A program made the position numbers and the translations under genes. Below are positions 1 to 8,069 of a stretch of DNA of 53,643 nucleotides, one piece after another. The stretch comes from a virus. The DNA lies in IMG/VR virus record IMGVR_UViG_3300049477_000020, positions 1 to 53,643 of that record; one strand, written 5' to 3'. Numbering within the stretch: the stretch's first letter is position 1; each line of letters begins with the position of its first letter. The notes under the pieces were generated by a model. It was not told the DNA's origin. It worked only from the letters and a program-made list of their open reading frames with translations, and did no database searches.

Positions 1-508
<508 letters not shown>

Positions 509-514
<6 letters not shown>

Positions 515-1387
515 AGACCATAGGTTACCAGCGATCCACTGAGATTGGATGTTGGCAAGCCGGTACGTCTCAAAGAATGACATCAGAGGACCAGCCAGGG
601 CATCCCCTGGCCGCGTGGGGTTGAATCCAGGGGCAGGCGCCACCTCGACGCGAGCGTGGGCTTCTCGCAGGTCAACCAGCGCGTAGTTGCGCCGCACCTC
701 ATCGAGCCTGCCATCGACCTTGGGGTGCTCGACCTCATCGAGTTGCCACTGCGCCTCTTTGAGGATCTTCACCGCAGTCTTCGGGCCGATGCCTGGGATG
801 CCTGGGACGTTGTCCCCCTTGTCGCCGGTGAGAGCCATGATCTTCGGGATGTCGTGGGGTAGGTAGCCCAACTCGGTGAAGATACGCTCCTCATCCCAGC
901 GGTCGGTCGGTGCACCACCGGCTGACAGACGGATCTGCTCAGTGCCGTCGGTGACCAACTGCATGAAGTCCTTGTCACTAGACAGGATGATGACCTTGTT
1001 GGCCCAGCGGTTCGGTCTCCAGTAGGCAGCGATGATGTCGTCGGCTTCAACACCGACCCCAGTAGCCATGAAGACGTTGGACAGAGACAGGAAGGTCTTG
1101 GCCAACGAGAACGCATCATCCTTGCGCTCTGCGTACTCCATCGAGGGCTGCGCTCGGTTGGCCTTGTACTCACTATCGAGGGCGAGCCGGTAGTCCGATC
1201 CGTACTTGCTGTCCCATGCGATGACTAGACGACCTGGCTGCTCCTCTCGCACATGCTTCGTGAGCGTGTTGATGAAGACCACGAGGGGTGCGGTGTTGAC
1301 GTCCCCCACCGACATGTCAGCACGCTCGGTGGCTTTGATGGCTCGCACAAGTAGGTTGTTGCCGTCTACGAGCAGAAGCCTATCCAT
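509..1387 (-). CDS. FEN-type 5'-3' exonuclease (Pol I N-terminal domain-like)
   Basis: A 292-residue flap endonuclease/5' nuclease, the family that removes RNA primers and 5' flaps in replication. The acidic metal-binding residues are visible: D8 in LLLVDGNN, D59 in AWDSKYG, E114/D116/D117 in VEADDIIAA, D138 and D140 in SSDKDF, and D189/D192 in TGDKGDNVPG. The last lies in the helix-3-turn-helix with GIPGIGPKTA that grips DNA. No polymerase domain follows, so it is a stand-alone nuclease as in many large phages. The start overlaps the upstream stop (ATGGATAG), and this ATG precedes the family's usual first strand; the frame stays open about 20 codons further upstream, which is not expected to be translated. 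Confidence 0.9.
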
Positions 1388-2333
1388 AGGGATCCTTGTC
1401 GCGCTGCCGAGCATCGTCCGCAGTCTCGCGCTCCACCTTGATCGCACTCTTGGTCAGCGTCACGAGAGCGATGGACTGCTCGCGGGTGTACCACCACCAG
1501 CCGTCTCCACCATGCAACTCGGGGTTGCAGTCGAGCCCGTGGATGTCCACCCCGATCATCTCGTGCTCGTTAGCACCGATGAACATCGGGTCGTGGTAGG
1601 CGTAGTGCAGATGCCCGTGGAAGAGCACCTCGGGGCGCAGGTGCTCCAGGACCTTCTGTACCTTCTCCTGGTTGGCCATGGAGGTCGGGTCATTCTTCCG
1701 GTTCCAGTCCGGCGAGGCGAACAGCGGCTTGTCGTGGGTAAGCAAGATGTCAACCTTGTCAACCTTCAGCGCCTGCTCGACCTCCTGGTCGGTGATCTCC
1801 TCTTCAGGCCACCAGAGGGTGTGCTCACCCTGGGCAACCCGTCTCACGTTGTCTGGGATCCGGGCCCCACGCTCAGCGCGACCTCTCATCTCGGCTCGGG
1901 CTTGCCGAACCTTCCGTTCCTCCCCCACCAAGCGCCCCTCCACGTCGATGGAGTAGGCGCCACCGAGAGCCATGAACCTGTAGCCGTTCCAGGTCCAGGT
2001 GTGAGCCCGAGGGGCGTGCAGGAGCCCACGACGCATGATGACGAAGCCGTCCTCGTCGCGGGGAACAGCCTCGTTGTCGATGTAGCGCTCGCGTAGCCAG
2101 GTGTGGTTCTCGTGGTTGCCGTCGAGCCAGTAGATCGGCATCCCGTAGTCGGACGAGATGGCTGAGCACTTGTCTAGGAAGGCTCCGTCGTCACTGTGCT
2201 CCCAGTAGCCGAAGTCACCCAGGACGAAGATGGCGTCAGCCTTCGCCTTCTCGGCTTGGGACGCTGCCCACTCGACGTGCCGGTGGAACCCGTGAGTGTC
2301 ACCCAGCATCAGGATCTTCTTTGGGGCTGCCAT
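1380..2333 (-). CDS. Calcineurin-like metallophosphoesterase
   Basis: A 317-residue protein with the metallophosphoesterase metal motifs in order: GDTHG (residues 11-15), GDFGYWE (about 39-45), GNHEN (72-76), LLTHDKP and GHLHYAY. These place two metal ions in the calcineurin-like fold. Members hydrolyse phosphodiesters or phosphomonoesters; the substrate cannot be told from sequence. The start is chosen at the ATG directly after GGGGAGGAAG, a strong ribosome site; an in-frame extension upstream only reads through the preceding gene in another frame. The gene overlaps the next one (nuclease) by 8 nt, suggesting shared translation. A distinct phosphoesterase is encoded at 8070-9455. Confidence 0.85.
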   Translation of the reverse strand: MAAPKKILMLGDTHGFHRHVEWAASQAEKAKADAIFVLGDFGYWEHSDDGAFLDKCSAISSDYGMPIYWLDGNHENHTWLRERYIDNEAVPRDEDGFVIMRRGLLHAPRAHTWTWNGYRFMALGGAYSIDVEGRLVGEERKVRQARAEMRGRAERGARIPDNVRRVAQGEHTLWWPEEEITDQEVEQALKVDKVDILLTHDKPLFASPDWNRKNDPTSMANQEKVQKVLEHLRPEVLFHGHLHYAYHDPMFIGANEHEMIGVDIHGLDCNPELHGGDGWWWYTREQSIALVTLTKSAIKVERETADDARQRDKDPYG

Positions 2334-2574
2334 CTTCCTCCCCCTCTCCCTGATCTTCTGGGTTGTCCCACCTGGCGTACCCACGGGCGTGGACACCATC
2401 GTGCCCAGTCCGGCGAGCACACTGGTCACCGTCTTCGTTCGTGGACAAACACCGATTGTCTTCATTCGTGGACCGAGCGTTGTGTGGGACATCAAACTTC
2501 TGACCCAGCAGTTCAGGGTCTAGCCCCATGGCTCGCATGTGCTGAGCGTTGGCTGCATCGAGTGGGTTAGGCAC
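2299..2574 (-). CDS. Small putative zinc-binding protein
   Basis: A 91-residue protein. The middle contains a Cys-x8-Cys...His...His pattern: RCLSTNEDGDQC followed by RTGHDGVHARG. This resembles the short CxxxxxxxxC-xxxGHxGxH zinc-binding modules found in many small actinophage proteins. The C-terminal third is very acidic (Glu/Asp-rich). It overlaps the previous gene by 8 nt and the following phosphoesterase by 35 nt. The function is unknown; the zinc-binding assignment is an inference from residue spacing. Confidence 0.6.
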   Translation of the reverse strand: MPNPLDAANAQHMRAMGLDPELLGQKFDVPHNARSTNEDNRCLSTNEDGDQCARRTGHDGVHARGYARWDNPEDQGEGEEDGSPKEDPDAG

Positions 2575-2824
2575 TCTTCACCAGCCGCAGCACAGGTCGA
2601 GGGATGTTCCTGGCCTCGATCTGTAGAGCGATGTGCTCGATCATGGCAGGCACCCCTTCGAGGGCCGACTCCATGTCCGGGAAGATGTTGTCCACCTTGA
2701 TGCGCTCGTCACCGTTGGCGTCGAGCAACTTGCAGATCCAGACTCGTACAGTGCCCTCTTCGGTCCAGGTCCGCAGTGTGACCTCGTTCCTCATGCACCA
2801 TTCCAGTACGTCGCCGTAGTTCAT
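2567..2824 (-). CDS. Hypothetical small protein
   Basis: An 85-residue protein beginning MNYGDVLEWCMRNE, with no domain I recognise. The start is set at the ATG preceded by GGGAGACGAC; an upstream in-frame ATG at 2872 would add 16 residues but lacks as good a ribosome site. Composition is mixed alpha/beta, with a basic C-terminus (LRLVKSA). It sits between ThyX and the small zinc-binding protein in a string of overlapping early-type genes. Confidence 0.65.
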   Translation of the reverse strand: MNYGDVLEWCMRNEVTLRTWTEEGTVRVWICKLLDANGDERIKVDNIFPDMESALEGVPAMIEHIALQIEARNIPRPVLRLVKSA

Positions 2825-2884
2825 GTCGTCTCCCTTGTTGGAACTCTCTGGCCCCGGCAGGTTACCGAGCATCGACCTAGAGGG

Positions 2885-3595
2885 TCAAGGGGCCACTCGG
2901 CCATTCGAGTGAAAGGCCTCGTAGACCAGCGGGAAGTTGTGAGCGAAGCCCTCCTCGTACCTCTCGGCCACCATCTCGATCTCGCGCTGCGGGTAGGACG
3001 GGAAGAAGGAGTCCTCGTCCTTGGTGCGCAGGCTCAGGAAGTTCATCAGCGCCCGCAGGTTCATCGTGACGTAGCAGGTCGAGTAGATGTTGACCGGCAG
3101 GCACATCCGAGCGACCTCCTTGGCAACCCCACCGTCGAGCATCCGCTCGTACTGGAAGTACGCCTCGTGGTTGGCCTCGCGGATCCCCTCGACGACCCCG
3201 TCGTACTGAGCCTTGCTCCCCAGGACGAAGGTGTAAGCACCAGGCTTGCCCTCCTGCACGATGTTGCGCTTGGCGTCGGGGACGTAGAACTCGGGCTTCA
3301 ACTTCGAGTAGCGCCCGCTCTCCTCGTTGTAGGAGGCGATGCGGTGGCGGTGGTGCTCGCGCCAGACGAAGATGGGGGCTCGCACGCGCCAGCGCATGAT
3401 GCACTGCTCGAACGGTGAGCCGTGGCGCCCCTTCATCAGGAAGGAGATCAGGCCAGCCACCTTGTCCTCGTCCTGCTCGTCCTCAGAGCGCTCTCCCTGG
3501 GTAGACACCCAGGCGCTGCGAGCCACGTCGAGGTCGGTGCCCATGTGTGACACCAGTTCGACCGGGATGTCACTGCGTAGCGTGATCTGCGTCAT
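2885..3595 (-). CDS. thyX: Flavin-dependent thymidylate synthase ThyX
   Basis: A 236-residue enzyme that makes dTMP from dUMP using FAD, NADPH and methylene-tetrahydrofolate. The family signature RHRxxSxNExSxR is complete at residues 83-95 (RHRIASYNEESGR). The length is normal for ThyX, and the C-terminal region with PVNIYSTCYVTMNLRALMNFLSLR fits the substrate-binding half that follows in the family. It keeps thymidine supply high during phage replication. The start overlaps the upstream stop as ATGA, indicating translational coupling. Confidence 0.95.
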   Translation of the reverse strand: MTQITLRSDIPVELVSHMGTDLDVARSAWVSTQGERSEDEQDEDKVAGLISFLMKGRHGSPFEQCIMRWRVRAPIFVWREHHRHRIASYNEESGRYSKLKPEFYVPDAKRNIVQEGKPGAYTFVLGSKAQYDGVVEGIREANHEAYFQYERMLDGGVAKEVARMCLPVNIYSTCYVTMNLRALMNFLSLRTKDEDSFFPSYPQREIEMVAERYEEGFAHNFPLVYEAFHSNGRVAP

Positions 3596-3924
3596 CGCTC
3601 TTGCTCCTTCATCTTGTCCTCTTGGAATCCTGCGCCCAGCAGGAAGGCTTCGTTGTAGATCGCTGCCCCGCGCATGACGTACTCCTGCATCTCCACCAGT
3701 TCGGAGGAGGTCTCTACGCCGAAGGCTCTCATCGAGCGCTGTATGGCCAGGTAGGTGAGCGACGGAGGGTCAATGTAGGCAGCGATCATCCCCTCGAAGT
3801 CGAAGGCATCAGGACCCACCTCATCCACAATCTCATCCAGCCCTCGGATAGAGGCGGCGATGACCTCGAAGTCCGGGTGGTCTGGCCGCATGGTTGCGAA
3901 CCGATCCTCGTCGCTCTCGGTCAT
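3592..3924 (-). CDS. Hypothetical protein upstream of ThyX
   Basis: A 110-residue acidic protein starting MTESDEDRFATMRPDH. I do not recognise the family. The start is chosen at 3924 because this ATG overlaps the upstream stop (ATGA) and is preceded by GGAAGG six bases away; a longer version from 3945 would overlap the preceding gene by 22 nt. Predicted mainly helical. Its stop overlaps the thyX start, so the two are probably co-translated. Confidence 0.65.
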   Translation of the reverse strand: MTESDEDRFATMRPDHPDFEVIAASIRGLDEIVDEVGPDAFDFEGMIAAYIDPPSLTYLAIQRSMRAFGVETSSELVEMQEYVMRGAAIYNEAFLLGAGFQEDKMKEQER

Positions 3925-4391
3925 CAGGACCTTCCTCTCTGCCAAATCTTGTAGGTGAGTTGCAGTAGGCGAAGCACGTCTTGCAGTTCGAGCCCGCTAA
4001 TCACGCGGTTCTGAGCGAGGGCGTGAGCCATGCGCTCGACATCAGCCAGCGTGTAGTAGCGCTGACCGCTAGGTGAGACCTTCGGCAGCAAGGGCTTGCC
4101 GTCTAGGACGAAGTACCCGTCAGGATGCTTGGGGACGTTGGGCTTGCCCGTGATCGGGCTGACCCGAGCATCCGAGGAGTACCTCCACCGCATCCACTGA
4201 GCGTTCCTGCCAAAGAAGAACTTGGCGACCTCGTTGATCGAGTAGTTCGGGATCGGCCTGCCCTTCTTGTCGCCCTCCTCGTACACATCCTTGCGGTCCT
4301 TGGGGAACTGCTCGTCGTAGAAGAAGAACTCACCGTCAGGTGGCTCCATGATGTCAGGATCGGCGAGGATGACTCGCTTGATGTTGTCCAC
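3924..4391 (-). CDS. MerR-like helix-turn-helix DNA-binding protein
   Basis: A 155-residue protein with GTG start and an AAGGG ribosome site. Residues about 50-70 (SINEVAKFFFGRNAQWMRWR) look like the first helices of a winged MerR-type helix-turn-helix, followed by a wing-like stretch (SGQRYYTLADVERMAHAL) and a C-terminal helix (LRLLQLTYKIW). Proteins of this layout are widespread in actinophages and are annotated as DNA-binding. It lies just downstream of a hairpin that ends the preceding single-gene unit. The target is unknown. Confidence 0.6.
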   Translation of the reverse strand: MDNIKRVILADPDIMEPPDGEFFFYDEQFPKDRKDVYEEGDKKGRPIPNYSINEVAKFFFGRNAQWMRWRYSSDARVSPITGKPNVPKHPDGYFVLDGKPLLPKVSPSGQRYYTLADVERMAHALAQNRVISGLELQDVLRLLQLTYKIWQRGRS

Positions 4392-4411
4392 CGATCCCTT
4401 TCCGTTAGGAC

Positions 4412-4446
4412 CCTCCCCGCCCAGGTTCGGCCCCTAGGCGGGGAGG
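4412..4446 (-). terminator. Strong GC hairpin after the 237-residue gene
   Basis: A 10-bp perfect stem (CCTCCCCGCC / GGCGGGGAGG) with a 15-nt loop lies 9 nt beyond the stop of the upstream gene and just before the HTH gene. A T tract is absent. It probably acts as a terminator or transcript-stabilising 3' hairpin. Confidence 0.55.
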
Positions 4447-4454
4447 AGTGTGGA

Positions 4455-5168
4455 TTAGGCCTTGCGGACGAACAGCGAGGCCGTGGGGGCTCCTGGAACC
4501 GCGAGGCGGGCCAGGATCTCCAGGCGCTTGGGGTCGTCGTTGATGGCCTTCAGGGCCTTGTCCTCGTCGAAGACGCGGACCTCACGGGTGAAGGCGAGGT
4601 AGTCGTCACGGCTGATCTCTCCGGCCTCGTACAGGTCGAGGAGGCGGCTGCCATCCACCGAGGCCTTACCGGAGCGGAACTCGCGGCTGAAGGCCTGGTT
4701 GGTGCCAGCGATGTTCAGGCGCTCGGGGTTGCCCTTGGTGGCGACGACGTAGTGGCCCTTGCCATCGACCGGGGTGTTGTCGTCCACCATGCCAGTGTTC
4801 TCGGCGGTCACGTCGAGGTGGTTGCGAACGTACTCCTTGATGTTCTCCTCGCGGTCGGCCATGACGCCGGAGACCGTCTTGATGACATCGCGCTCCAGGA
4901 AGAGTGCGGCGACCTCGGTGTCGCTGAGTAGGCGACGCTCAGTGGGCTGCACGGCTGCGAAGACGCTGCCAACCTGGGCGAGCGCCTCGGTGACCTCTGG
5001 GGTCAGGACGACCGGTGCAGGCACTGTGGGCTTCACGGGAGCGAGCGCCTCGACCTCGGGCATCTCCACGAGCAGCGCGGCTGCTACAGAGGCCAGGGTG
5101 GCCTTGGGGTCCTTCAGGGCAATCTGGCCCTGCTTGATGAGCGGGCTGAGTTCTGTCTGGGTGGTCAT
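4455..5168 (-). CDS. Hypothetical protein, insulated single-gene unit
   Basis: A 237-residue protein beginning MTTQTELSPLIKQG. The N-terminal third is Ala/Val/Pro-rich (EALAPVKPTVPAPVVLTPE, probably a flexible linker); the remainder is charged and looks globular. No family recognised. AGAGGAG gives a strong ribosome site. The gene is unusual here in having its own likely promoter and hairpins on both sides, so it is probably transcribed separately and perhaps strongly. Function unknown; a regulatory or abundant early protein is a guess only. Confidence 0.7.
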   Translation of the reverse strand: MTTQTELSPLIKQGQIALKDPKATLASVAAALLVEMPEVEALAPVKPTVPAPVVLTPEVTEALAQVGSVFAAVQPTERRLLSDTEVAALFLERDVIKTVSGVMADREENIKEYVRNHLDVTAENTGMVDDNTPVDGKGHYVVATKGNPERLNIAGTNQAFSREFRSGKASVDGSRLLDLYEAGEISRDDYLAFTREVRVFDEDKALKAINDDPKRLEILARLAVPGAPTASLFVRKA

Positions 5169-5198
5169 TGTGTTCTCCTCTGGCGGGGTGATGGAGAA

Positions 5199-5228
5199 AT
5201 GCTACCAACGATTGTTGCCATAAAGCAA
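5199..5228 (-). promoter_or_regulatory. Candidate sigma70-type promoter for the 237-residue gene
   Basis: On the minus strand TTGCTT is followed after 18 nt by TAGCAT, then about 30 nt to the start codon, in the only spacer between a strong terminator and this gene. Matches to TTGACA and TATAAT are partial (3/6 and 4/6). Confidence 0.45.
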
Positions 5229-5261
5229 GAGCCCCTCCCCCGGATAGATGGGGAGGGGCTC
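5229..5261 (-). terminator. Rho-independent terminator
   Basis: A 12-bp perfect inverted repeat (GAGCCCCTCCCC / GGGGAGGGGCTC) with a 9-nt loop, followed on the minus strand by TTGCTTTAT. It ends the transcript that carries the helicase and membrane-protein genes. Confidence 0.8.
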
Positions 5262-5306
5262 CGCTACAACCGGGTGCGACCTTGGGAGTTCACCCGGTTG
5301 GTCTAG

Positions 5307-5627
5307 TCAGGCAGCCTTACCAAGACCACCTGTGATGTTGCGCTGGATGACGCCTTCGGAGCCAGCGACGCGAGCAGGCTTGGTGAAGCCGTAGTACGAA
5401 GCAACGGCGGTCACGAAGATGCTGAGCGTAGCCAAGCCGACCGACTTCCAGTCCACCGGTGCATCGCTTGCGAGCAGAGTGGTGAAGTACCCACCGAGAG
5501 CCGAGAGCACCAGGAGCGCCCAGGACTTGAAGCGGGATGAAGCGTCCTGCTTGGTGACCAGGGCCACGAGCAGGGGGATCACGACGCCGACGATGGCGTT
5601 CAGGATGAGCAGATCCGTTGGGGACAT
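5307..5627 (-). CDS. Three-helix membrane protein (holin-like)
   Basis: A 106-residue protein with three hydrophobic segments at about residues 6-24, 33-53 and 62-82, short charged loops (TKQDASSRFK) and a basic/polar tail. Size and topology fit class I phage holins, which form holes in the membrane to release lysins, but other small phage membrane proteins look the same. GAAAGGAAC is the ribosome site. It is the last gene before a strong terminator. The Rpf-like lysin is about 5 kb further downstream, so no classic holin-endolysin cassette is visible. Confidence 0.5.
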   Translation of the reverse strand: MSPTDLLILNAIVGVVIPLLVALVTKQDASSRFKSWALLVLSALGGYFTTLLASDAPVDWKSVGLATLSIFVTAVASYYGFTKPARVAGSEGVIQRNITGGLGKAA

Positions 5628-5655
5628 GCGGTGTTCCTTTCAGGCGGGATGAGGA

Positions 5656-7587
5656 TCACCCCTCGTAGAAGGACTGTACCTGATCCAGGCTCGTGGTGAC
5701 AGGGCTGTCGGGGAGCGACCCTACGATCTTACGTCCGTAGGGGGTGGCGGAGAGACGGCTGTCGAGGATGGCCACGATGCCACGGTCGTTCTTGGTGCGG
5801 ATGAGCCGCCCGAATCCCTGCACCAGGGTAAGGGTCATCGCCGGGATGGTCAGGCTGTAGAAGGACTTGCCGCCACGACGCTCGATCTGGGTGGAGCGGG
5901 CCTGGAAGACCGGCTCGGTCGGGACCGGGAAGGGGAGTTTGTCGATGACCACGAGGCGGCAGGTGTCGCCAGCGAAGTCCACGCCGGTGAAGAAGGACTT
6001 GACCGCGAAGAGGACCGAGTGCTCGTCCTCCTGGAACTTGCGAGCGATCTCCTTGTTGGTGCCGTCCTCACCGTACTGAAGGATCGGCGTGAAGCCCTTG
6101 GCGCGGAGACGGTCAGAGATCATCTCGTAGGCGTTGTTCATGGCTGAGCGGCTCGTGAAGAGTAGGAGTGCGCCCCCACCAGACTTGCTCACCAGTTCGA
6201 GCGTGGTGTTGGCCGAGTAGGTCAGCCACGCGCTGCGGTCCTTGGGGCTCGGCATGTCCTTGTTGGGGACGAAGAGCATCGCCTGGGTCTCGTAGTCGAA
6301 CGGGGTGCCGACGTTGATGGTCTGGGGGTTGACCAGGCCGAGGCGGTCGGTGAGGTAGTCGAACTTGCCTGAGACCGAGAGGGTCGCCGAGATGAGCGCG
6401 GTGGGGGTGCTCTCCCAGACCGTCTCCTGGAGGAATGAGCCGACGTGCACCGGCGCGGTGTTGAGGACCTTGATGACCCGAGCGTTGCGGCCCTTGGTCG
6501 TCTCTTCCTCGACCCAGCGGACGAGCACCTCGTCATCGGCCTGGATGGCGTCGCTGATCTTCGTGACCAGGTTGTAGGCGCGGCGGGTGAGGATGGCGCG
6601 GCGACCCTCGGATTTCTTGTCCTGGACCGTGATGCCCGAGACCTGGGTGGCGAACTCGCGCAGCGCATCGAAGAGCACCATGAAGGGCTCGCCGTTCTTG
6701 ACGAACCAGCCGAGCGTGAGGCTCTGCTCGGTGGGGAGGATGGCCCAGGCTGCCTCGGTGGCGTCGAGCACGTCCTGGCCGATGTCGGTGAACTCGCGCT
6801 CCTGGTTGGCCGCGAAGTTGCGGACCTCGGTGACCAACTTCTCGATGCCGGAGGGCTTGATCTCCTCGGCGAGCGCTTCGGTGGCGATGTCCTCCAACTC
6901 GTGGGCCTCGTCGATGATGAGGGCCTCGTAGTCACCGAGCAGCGAGCCCATGCCGTCGGTGGCCTTGCGGATCTTCAGGTCCGTCATCAGCATCGCGGTG
7001 TTGGTGATGACCACATCCGAGTCGGCTGCGATGGCCTTGGCCCGCTCCGAGTAGCACTGGTCAGCGAAGGGGCACTCGCTCTTGCCGGGGCACTCGTTCG
7101 AGGAGGAGGAGACGTAGGAGAACTGGTCCTTGGTGACCGGGGTCTTGAAGTGCTCGCGGTCTCCTGAGTGCTCGGGGTCGGCGGCCAGTTCGGCCTCCAT
7201 CGCAGTCAGATCGAAGGGGAGTTTGCTGCGGTCGGCGACACTCAGAGCCTTGGCGACGCAGAAGTAGTTGGCGCGACCCTTCAGCAGCGCCCAGTTGAAG
7301 TCCACGCCGAGGTGCTCCTGGAGGAAGGGCACGTCCTTGTTGGCGTACTGCTCCATGAGCGCGATGGTGGCGGTAGCGACCACGGTGCGCTTGCCGGAGA
7401 GGATCGCGGGGATCATGGCGCCAAGTGACTTGCCGGTGCCGCAGCCAGCCTCTAGGAGGCCTTGGCCACCGTTGGTCAGCACACCCTCGACTGCTGCGGC
7501 AAGTGCCTGCTGCTGGGGGCGGGACTCGTAGCCGGGCAGGGCGCTGGCAAGCACCGTCTCGGCTTCGGCGAAGGTCTTGATCGTCAT
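5656..7587 (-). CDS. DinG/XPD-like superfamily 2 DNA helicase
   Basis: A 643-residue helicase. Walker A GCGTGKS is at residues 48-54 and the DEAH box at 225-228 (IIDEAHELED). Between them are four cysteines (C109 in NYFCVAK, then C165, C171 and C177 in NECPGKSECPFADQC) placed as in the Fe-S cluster domain of XPD/DinG helicases. QGFGRLIRT near the C-terminus is motif VI. These enzymes unwind DNA 5' to 3' and handle R-loops, flaps or repair intermediates. AAGGAG gives a clear ribosome site. Likely role: phage replication or repair. Confidence 0.9.
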   Translation of the reverse strand: MTIKTFAEAETVLASALPGYESRPQQQALAAAVEGVLTNGGQGLLEAGCGTGKSLGAMIPAILSGKRTVVATATIALMEQYANKDVPFLQEHLGVDFNWALLKGRANYFCVAKALSVADRSKLPFDLTAMEAELAADPEHSGDREHFKTPVTKDQFSYVSSSSNECPGKSECPFADQCYSERAKAIAADSDVVITNTAMLMTDLKIRKATDGMGSLLGDYEALIIDEAHELEDIATEALAEEIKPSGIEKLVTEVRNFAANQEREFTDIGQDVLDATEAAWAILPTEQSLTLGWFVKNGEPFMVLFDALREFATQVSGITVQDKKSEGRRAILTRRAYNLVTKISDAIQADDEVLVRWVEEETTKGRNARVIKVLNTAPVHVGSFLQETVWESTPTALISATLSVSGKFDYLTDRLGLVNPQTINVGTPFDYETQAMLFVPNKDMPSPKDRSAWLTYSANTTLELVSKSGGGALLLFTSRSAMNNAYEMISDRLRAKGFTPILQYGEDGTNKEIARKFQEDEHSVLFAVKSFFTGVDFAGDTCRLVVIDKLPFPVPTEPVFQARSTQIERRGGKSFYSLTIPAMTLTLVQGFGRLIRTKNDRGIVAILDSRLSATPYGRKIVGSLPDSPVTTSLDQVQSFYEG

Positions 7588-7680
7588 GGCGGGTTCTCCT
7601 TGGGGTCTCTCTGGCTGGCACCAGACTAGCCCCTAGCAATACCTCGGCACAACAGGAATCACCCGTTTGGAGTAAGGTAT

Positions 7681-7698
7681 TGAGATTTATTTATCTCA
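7681..7698 (-). other. AT-rich hairpin before the DinG-like helicase gene
   Basis: TGAGAT-AAATAA-ATCTCA forms a 6-bp stem overlapping the stop codon of the upstream gene. The following 93 nt to the ribosome site contain no ORF; I see no convincing promoter there. Confidence 0.25.
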
Positions 7699-8028
7699 GT
7701 CTTCGTCGGCATCCTCATCGGACTCAGCCTCAGAGACCATCTCTGGAGTGGCGCATCTCCGATGATAGTACAGGTCGAAGCGCTCGCCGTCCTCATCCTC
7801 GAACTCAGCCGAGAGCGTGTCGGGGTCCTGGAGGTCCAGAGCCCCTCCGCACTCATCACAGACATCCGGCTCGGCCATGAAGTCCAGAACGCTCATCTCC
7901 GAGGTGTAGGAGGCGATGTCCCCCTTCAGGGACTGGAGAAACTCCCCCAGATTGAAGCCCAGATGGACGTGGAAGTGGAAGGTGACGGCCTTCTCCAGCC
8001 TGGCTGCGAGGCTGGAAAGTGGTCCCAT
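7696..8028 (-). CDS. Hypothetical acidic protein with cysteine cluster
   Basis: A 110-residue protein starting MGPLSSLAARLEKAV, preceded by GGAG eight bases upstream. Residues about 57-92 contain CDECGG and a later HRRC, a partial zinc-ribbon-like pattern; the C-terminus is a run of Asp/Glu (AESDEDADED). The frame remains open far upstream, but there it only shadows the phosphoesterase gene, so this ATG is preferred. Function unknown. Confidence 0.6.
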   Translation of the reverse strand: MGPLSSLAARLEKAVTFHFHVHLGFNLGEFLQSLKGDIASYTSEMSVLDFMAEPDVCDECGGALDLQDPDTLSAEFEDEDGERFDLYYHRRCATPEMVSEAESDEDADED

Positions 8029-8069
8029 AGGGCCAGTCTCCGGTACGAGGAGATCGTCCGCCAGCCAGG

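Noticed and set aside
1380-2495. 371-residue version of the small phosphoesterase
   Set aside because: The extra N-terminus lies within the zinc-binding protein gene in another frame; the ATG after GGGGAGGAAG begins right before the fold.
5307-5627. Definite holin assignment
   Set aside because: Three helices fit but no neighbouring endolysin is present, so only a holin-like call is supported.
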